Source of the DNA: Chitinophagales bacterium
Lineage (GTDB): Bacteria > Bacteroidota > Bacteroidia > Chitinophagales > UBA8649
Assembly (NCBI GenBank): GCA_016777395.1
Contig: JADHRO010000070.1
Location: 1 to 9,389 of the forward strand
Direction: 5' to 3'
Length of the DNA: 9,389 bases
Shown: positions 6,690 through 9,389 of the stretch, piece after piece
Numbering within the stretch: the stretch's first letter is position 1
Layout of the letters: each line of letters opens with the position of its first letter
The notes under the pieces: generated by a model
What the model saw: the letters and a program-made list of their open reading frames with translations, nothing else
What the model was told of the DNA's origin: nothing
Databases searched by the model: none
Position numbers and translations under genes: made by a program

Positions 6690-8332
6690 AAGTTTACTAC
6701 TTGCCAGGAATTTCCATTCATGTATAGCATGACCTCATTTTCTTTAAGCGGCTCATTCAAGATCAAATCAAACGCAAGACCATCATGAACGATTGTTGAG
6801 TAGTTTTTAGTTTTAAATGATTGTGCACCTAAATGATGCTTCCAAAACCAACTGCCCCAAGATCCTACCTTCACTTTTATATTTTTTTTATCAATTACTT
6901 CTACAACAACAGAATCATTCACACTATTGATATTCATTTCGTAGATTAAATCAACCTTGTCTCGAATATCAATCCCTCTTTCTAAATAAAGTGATTCTGC
7001 AAATTCTGAACCATGCCTACTTATGGTGGTAAATGCTCGTGCTCCCTTATTATTTTCCGCTTGGACCAAAATAATAACCCTTTCTTTATCCTCCCATTTA
7101 AAATCATCCAATAAGCCACGACTTACCTCTCCCATTTCACTAAATGCCTCAATATTTTGGAAAGTAAAGCTAAAGTGGAAAAAAATGTAGACCAAGGACA
7201 ATGGAATTTGCACCCACCTTGAAAGACTGAGAAACGAGATGGCTATGGCAGCATAAATAAAAATGGAAGCCAAATAGGAATATCGATCATTTTCAATAGT
7301 TTGAAGATTAACACAATACAAATTTAAGATTGGAGCTAAGGCCAAAAAGAATATACCTCCAAAAAAAAGAATTGGAACTATGCGATTATGAATTTTATAC
7401 TTCTTAAAAAGAAGTATAAAAACAAATATCCCTGAAGCTAAAATTAACACTAAGCCATTTTCTCCAAACCAATTCATTTGAAATTGTTTGAACGAGTATG
7501 GCCAAAAATCAAAAAAGAGCAGGTAATTATTGAAGTAATAAAAAAAGTTTGCGAAAAGCTCACCCAGCTGAAACTTAGTATGAACTCCTGCCCCGTAGTG
7601 TCCAATAAATGAACCCACCATCAATTTATGAAGCAATAAAAAAATAAACAAAATACCAAAAAATAGAGCCGGAGCTTTCCATAACTTAAAGACATATTTA
7701 CGCTCATATTTGAATACGTGAAAGCACATCACATAGAGAGCAACTACCGGTAAAATATATGCAAGCTCAATACAAAACAAGGCTAATACAAAGGAAATCA
7801 GCGAACCCAATAAATAGAATACTTGAGCTTGATTCAAGTATTGAATAAATAAACGCAGGCTAGTGTAAAAAAATATTGTACATAGCATATAATGTAGACA
7901 AACTTTGGAAACTACTACATCCACTGCAAATGGAGAACTCAAGAATAAAAAAGAAGCAAGAAAAGGTAAGTATTTAAAATTCTCCCTTGAAAAAAAATGT
8001 GCGCAGATATCTTGAATTAGGGAAAAGGCTAAAACCGCCGTAAAGGCATGCGCCATTGCAAACAAGATGTACCAAGCAGTACCATTAAAGCCAAACAATT
8101 TATAAAAAGAATAAAAAAATAAGTGATTTAACTGATGTAAACCGGGATAACCAAAACATGAAAAAACATCGATAAAAGAATGTTCTTCGAAAACCTTTGC
8201 CCAGCCATTGAAATCAAAGACCAAGCCCGCTTCTTGCGTGTTTCTATACATGAACAAGCTAATCAAGCCATAAAAAACAAACAATAATAACTTTGCATTG
8301 GGAAGTTGCTTACTAAACGACTGCAAACTCAT
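6686..8332 (-). CDS. Multi-membrane GT-C-like protein with C-terminal soluble domain (putative glycosyltransferase)
   Basis: About 548 residues with roughly ten or more hydrophobic segments over the first ~390 (residue numbers here count from the GTG one codon before the chosen ATG). Features seen in GT-C enzymes of the PMT/TMTC/ArnT type are present. An acidic residue sits in the first external loop (VFDFNGWAKVFE, D41) after the first membrane helix. FCIELAYILPVVAL (187-200) resembles the KE-x-A-x-x-LP segment of O-mannosyltransferase-like proteins. ENDRYSYLAS (348-357) resembles the ERYLYLPS motif of the same group. Family knowledge suggests sugar transfer from a polyprenyl-phosphate donor outside the inner membrane; the acceptor is unknown. 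Residues about 395-549 form a non-membrane, probably beta-rich domain (KNIKVKVGSWGSW, ENEVMLYMNGNSW) that I cannot assign. The ATG at 8332 is chosen over a GTG at 8335; both lie 2-5 nt past the carboxylase stop, suggesting one transcript. Confidence 0.7.
   Translation of the reverse strand: MSLQSFSKQLPNAKLLLFVFYGLISLFMYRNTQEAGLVFDFNGWAKVFEEHSFIDVFSCFGYPGLHQLNHLFFYSFYKLFGFNGTAWYILFAMAHAFTAVLAFSLIQDICAHFFSRENFKYLPFLASFLFLSSPFAVDVVVSKVCLHYMLCTIFFYTSLRLFIQYLNQAQVFYLLGSLISFVLALFCIELAYILPVVALYVMCFHVFKYERKYVFKLWKAPALFFGILFIFLLLHKLMVGSFIGHYGAGVHTKFQLGELFANFFYYFNNYLLFFDFWPYSFKQFQMNWFGENGLVLILASGIFVFILLFKKYKIHNRIVPILFFGGIFFLALAPILNLYCVNLQTIENDRYSYLASIFIYAAIAISFLSLSRWVQIPLSLVYIFFHFSFTFQNIEAFSEMGEVSRGLLDDFKWEDKERVIILVQAENNKGARAFTTISRHGSEFAESLYLERGIDIRDKVDLIYEMNINSVNDSVVVEVIDKKNIKVKVGSWGSWFWKHHLGAQSFKTKNYSTIVHDGLAFDLILNEPLKENEVMLYMNGNSWQVVNF
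7393..7421. repeat. Perfect 13-bp inverted repeat with 3-nt spacer inside the GT-C-like gene
   Basis: TTTTATACTTCTT at 7393-7405 is the exact reverse complement of AAGAAGTATAAAA at 7409-7421, separated by AAA. It lies wholly in coding sequence (the segment encoding FILLFKKYKIHN, a membrane helix end and basic loop). There is no T-run after it on either strand, so it does not look like a normal terminator. The arms are AT-rich, and a chance origin from lysine/leucine/phenylalanine codons is possible. Confidence 0.75.
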
Positions 8333-8337
8333 CACGA

Positions 8338-9389
8338 CTATAAAGGAATATTTCCGTGCTTCTTCCGCGGTAAATTTTTCACCTTGTTTTCCAGCATTTT
8401 AAATCCTTTTATCAATTTCGTTCGGGTTGTATCAGGTTCAATCACTTCATCAATAAAACCTCTTGCTGCGGCCCGGTATGGGTTAGCAAATTTTTCCGTG
8501 TACTCATCCGTTTTTTCTTGAAGTTTAGCTTCCTTATCCATAGCAGAAGCAATCTCTTTTCTAAAAATAATTTCAGAGGCTCCTTTTGCACCCATCACTG
8601 CAATTTCAGCCTTTGGCCAAGCAAAATTTAAATCAGCACCAATATGCTTACTACTCATTACATCATACGCTCCGCCGTATGCTTTTCGCGTTATCACGGT
8701 TATTTTAGGAACAGTCGCTTCTGCGAAAGCATATAAGAGTTTCGCTCCGTTGGTTATAATTCCATGCCATTCCTGATCTGTTCCGGGTAGAAATCCAGGC
8801 ACATCTACTAAGGTTAATAAAGGGATATTAAAGCTATCGCAAAATCGAACAAATCTTGCGCCTTTTTTACTGGATTCAATATCCAAAACTCCAGCTAAAA
8901 CTGCAGGTTGGTTGGCTACTATTCCAACACTTCTACCGGCTATCAGAGCGAATCCTACAACAATATTTTCTGCATAATTTTTATGCACCTCAAAAAAGCC
9001 ATTTTCATCGGTTAACTCGGCAATTACCTCTCGCATATCATAGGGCTGTTGGGCATTTTCTGGAATTAAGCTATTCAATTTTGGACGGCTCTCATCATCT
9101 TTCACTTCATAAGGGTATACCGGAGCATCTTCCTCACAATTTTGTGGCACGTATTTCAATAAAGTTTTTATGTATTCAATACACTCCATTTCATTAGCGC
9201 ATGAAAAATGAGTTACTCCTGATTTAGTGCTATGTGCCGAAGCACCTCCCAAATCTTCACTGCTTACTTCTTCATGGGTTACAGTTTTCACTACGTTAGG
9301 CCCTGTTACAAACATATATGATGTGTTCTCTACCATCATAATAAAATCTGTGATAGCTGGCGAGTAAACAGCCCCACCTGCGCATGGCC
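8338..9389 (-). CDS. pccB: Acyl-CoA (propionyl-CoA type) carboxylase, beta/carboxyltransferase subunit, partial (N-terminus beyond right edge)
   Basis: Carboxyltransferase that moves CO2 from carboxybiotin to an acyl-CoA, normally propionyl-CoA, giving methylmalonyl-CoA. The frame is open to the right edge. The last 16 codons before the internal methionine at 9339 read PCAGGAVYSPAITDFI, a conserved stretch of this family, so the gene continues beyond 9389 and about 165-170 of an expected ~515 residues are missing. Visible motifs include GPNVVKTVTHEEVSSEDLGG (the N-terminal crotonase-like half), LVDVPGFLPGTDQEWHGII, the second oxyanion-hole region RKAYGGAYDVMSSKHIGAD, and AVMGAKGASEIIF. The C-terminal HGNIPL is typical of PccB-type subunits. 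Methylmalonyl-CoA decarboxylase alpha subunits (MmdA) are close relatives and cannot be fully excluded without the partner genes. The promoter lies outside the window, and the GT-C-like gene follows within 5 nt. Confidence 0.93.
   Translation of the reverse strand, partial: PCAGGAVYSPAITDFIMMVENTSYMFVTGPNVVKTVTHEEVSSEDLGGASAHSTKSGVTHFSCANEMECIEYIKTLLKYVPQNCEEDAPVYPYEVKDDESRPKLNSLIPENAQQPYDMREVIAELTDENGFFEVHKNYAENIVVGFALIAGRSVGIVANQPAVLAGVLDIESSKKGARFVRFCDSFNIPLLTLVDVPGFLPGTDQEWHGIITNGAKLLYAFAEATVPKITVITRKAYGGAYDVMSSKHIGADLNFAWPKAEIAVMGAKGASEIIFRKEIASAMDKEAKLQEKTDEYTEKFANPYRAAARGFIDEVIEPDTTRTKLIKGFKMLENKVKNLPRKKHGNIPL

Noticed and set aside
8856..9197. Open frame of 113 codons on the plus strand
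   Set aside because: It is antisense to the strongly conserved carboxylase gene. The translation has no recognisable domain and no independent support.
1..9389. CRISPR arrays, insertion sequences, tRNA or rRNA genes, toxin-antitoxin or phage-defence genes
   Set aside because: Reading both strands, I saw no regularly spaced repeats, transposase or integrase motifs, cloverleaf sequences or defence-type domains. Every long open region is accounted for by the genes listed.

Overview
The window comes from the chromosome of an AT-rich member of the Bacteroidota, most likely a marine flavobacterium-like organism (order Flavobacteriales or a relative). Three things point there: two secreted proteins end in type IX secretion (T9SS) type A sorting domains, a system confined to this phylum; start codons are preceded by A-rich rather than Shine-Dalgarno sequence; and ftsK is followed directly by lolA in a form and length typical of flavobacteria. 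Assignment below phylum is inference.

Layout. Positions 1-521 (minus) hold the N-terminal part of a GT87/DUF2029-type membrane glycosyltransferase that runs off the left edge. A hairpin terminator (537-572) separates it from a 680-residue secreted mosaic protein (591-2633, minus) with an adhesin-like N-terminal domain, an Omp28-like thioredoxin-fold domain carrying CPPC, calcium-binding thrombospondin type 3 repeats and a T9SS tail. A 79-bp gap separates this from a divergent second, smaller T9SS cargo protein (2713-3420, plus), which ends at a strong symmetrical terminator (3441-3474). Next comes a plus-strand pair, ftsK (3584-6016) and lolA (6033-6689), 16 nt apart and probably cotranscribed. 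From the right edge leftwards on the minus strand run the C-terminal two thirds of an acyl-CoA (propionyl-CoA type) carboxylase beta subunit (8338 to beyond 9389) and, only a few bases downstream, a multi-membrane GT-C-like protein (6686-8332). The last gene of the minus unit overlaps the 3' end of lolA by 4 nt.

How the genes relate. FtsK (chromosome segregation at the septum) and LolA (lipoprotein transport through the periplasm) are core cell-envelope and division genes. The two T9SS cargoes are exported surface or extracellular proteins. The two membrane glycosyltransferase-like genes may act in envelope glycan or glycoprotein synthesis, but no acceptor can be read from the sequence. The carboxylase belongs to propionyl-CoA/branched-chain metabolism and has no evident functional tie to its neighbour.

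I see no mobile element, CRISPR array, tRNA, rRNA or recognisable defence system. This is mostly ordinary chromosome. The points that merit a second look are the domain mosaic of the large T9SS protein, an uncharacterised GT-C-like protein with a C-terminal soluble domain, a 13-bp perfect inverted repeat inside that gene, and several tight gene junctions.
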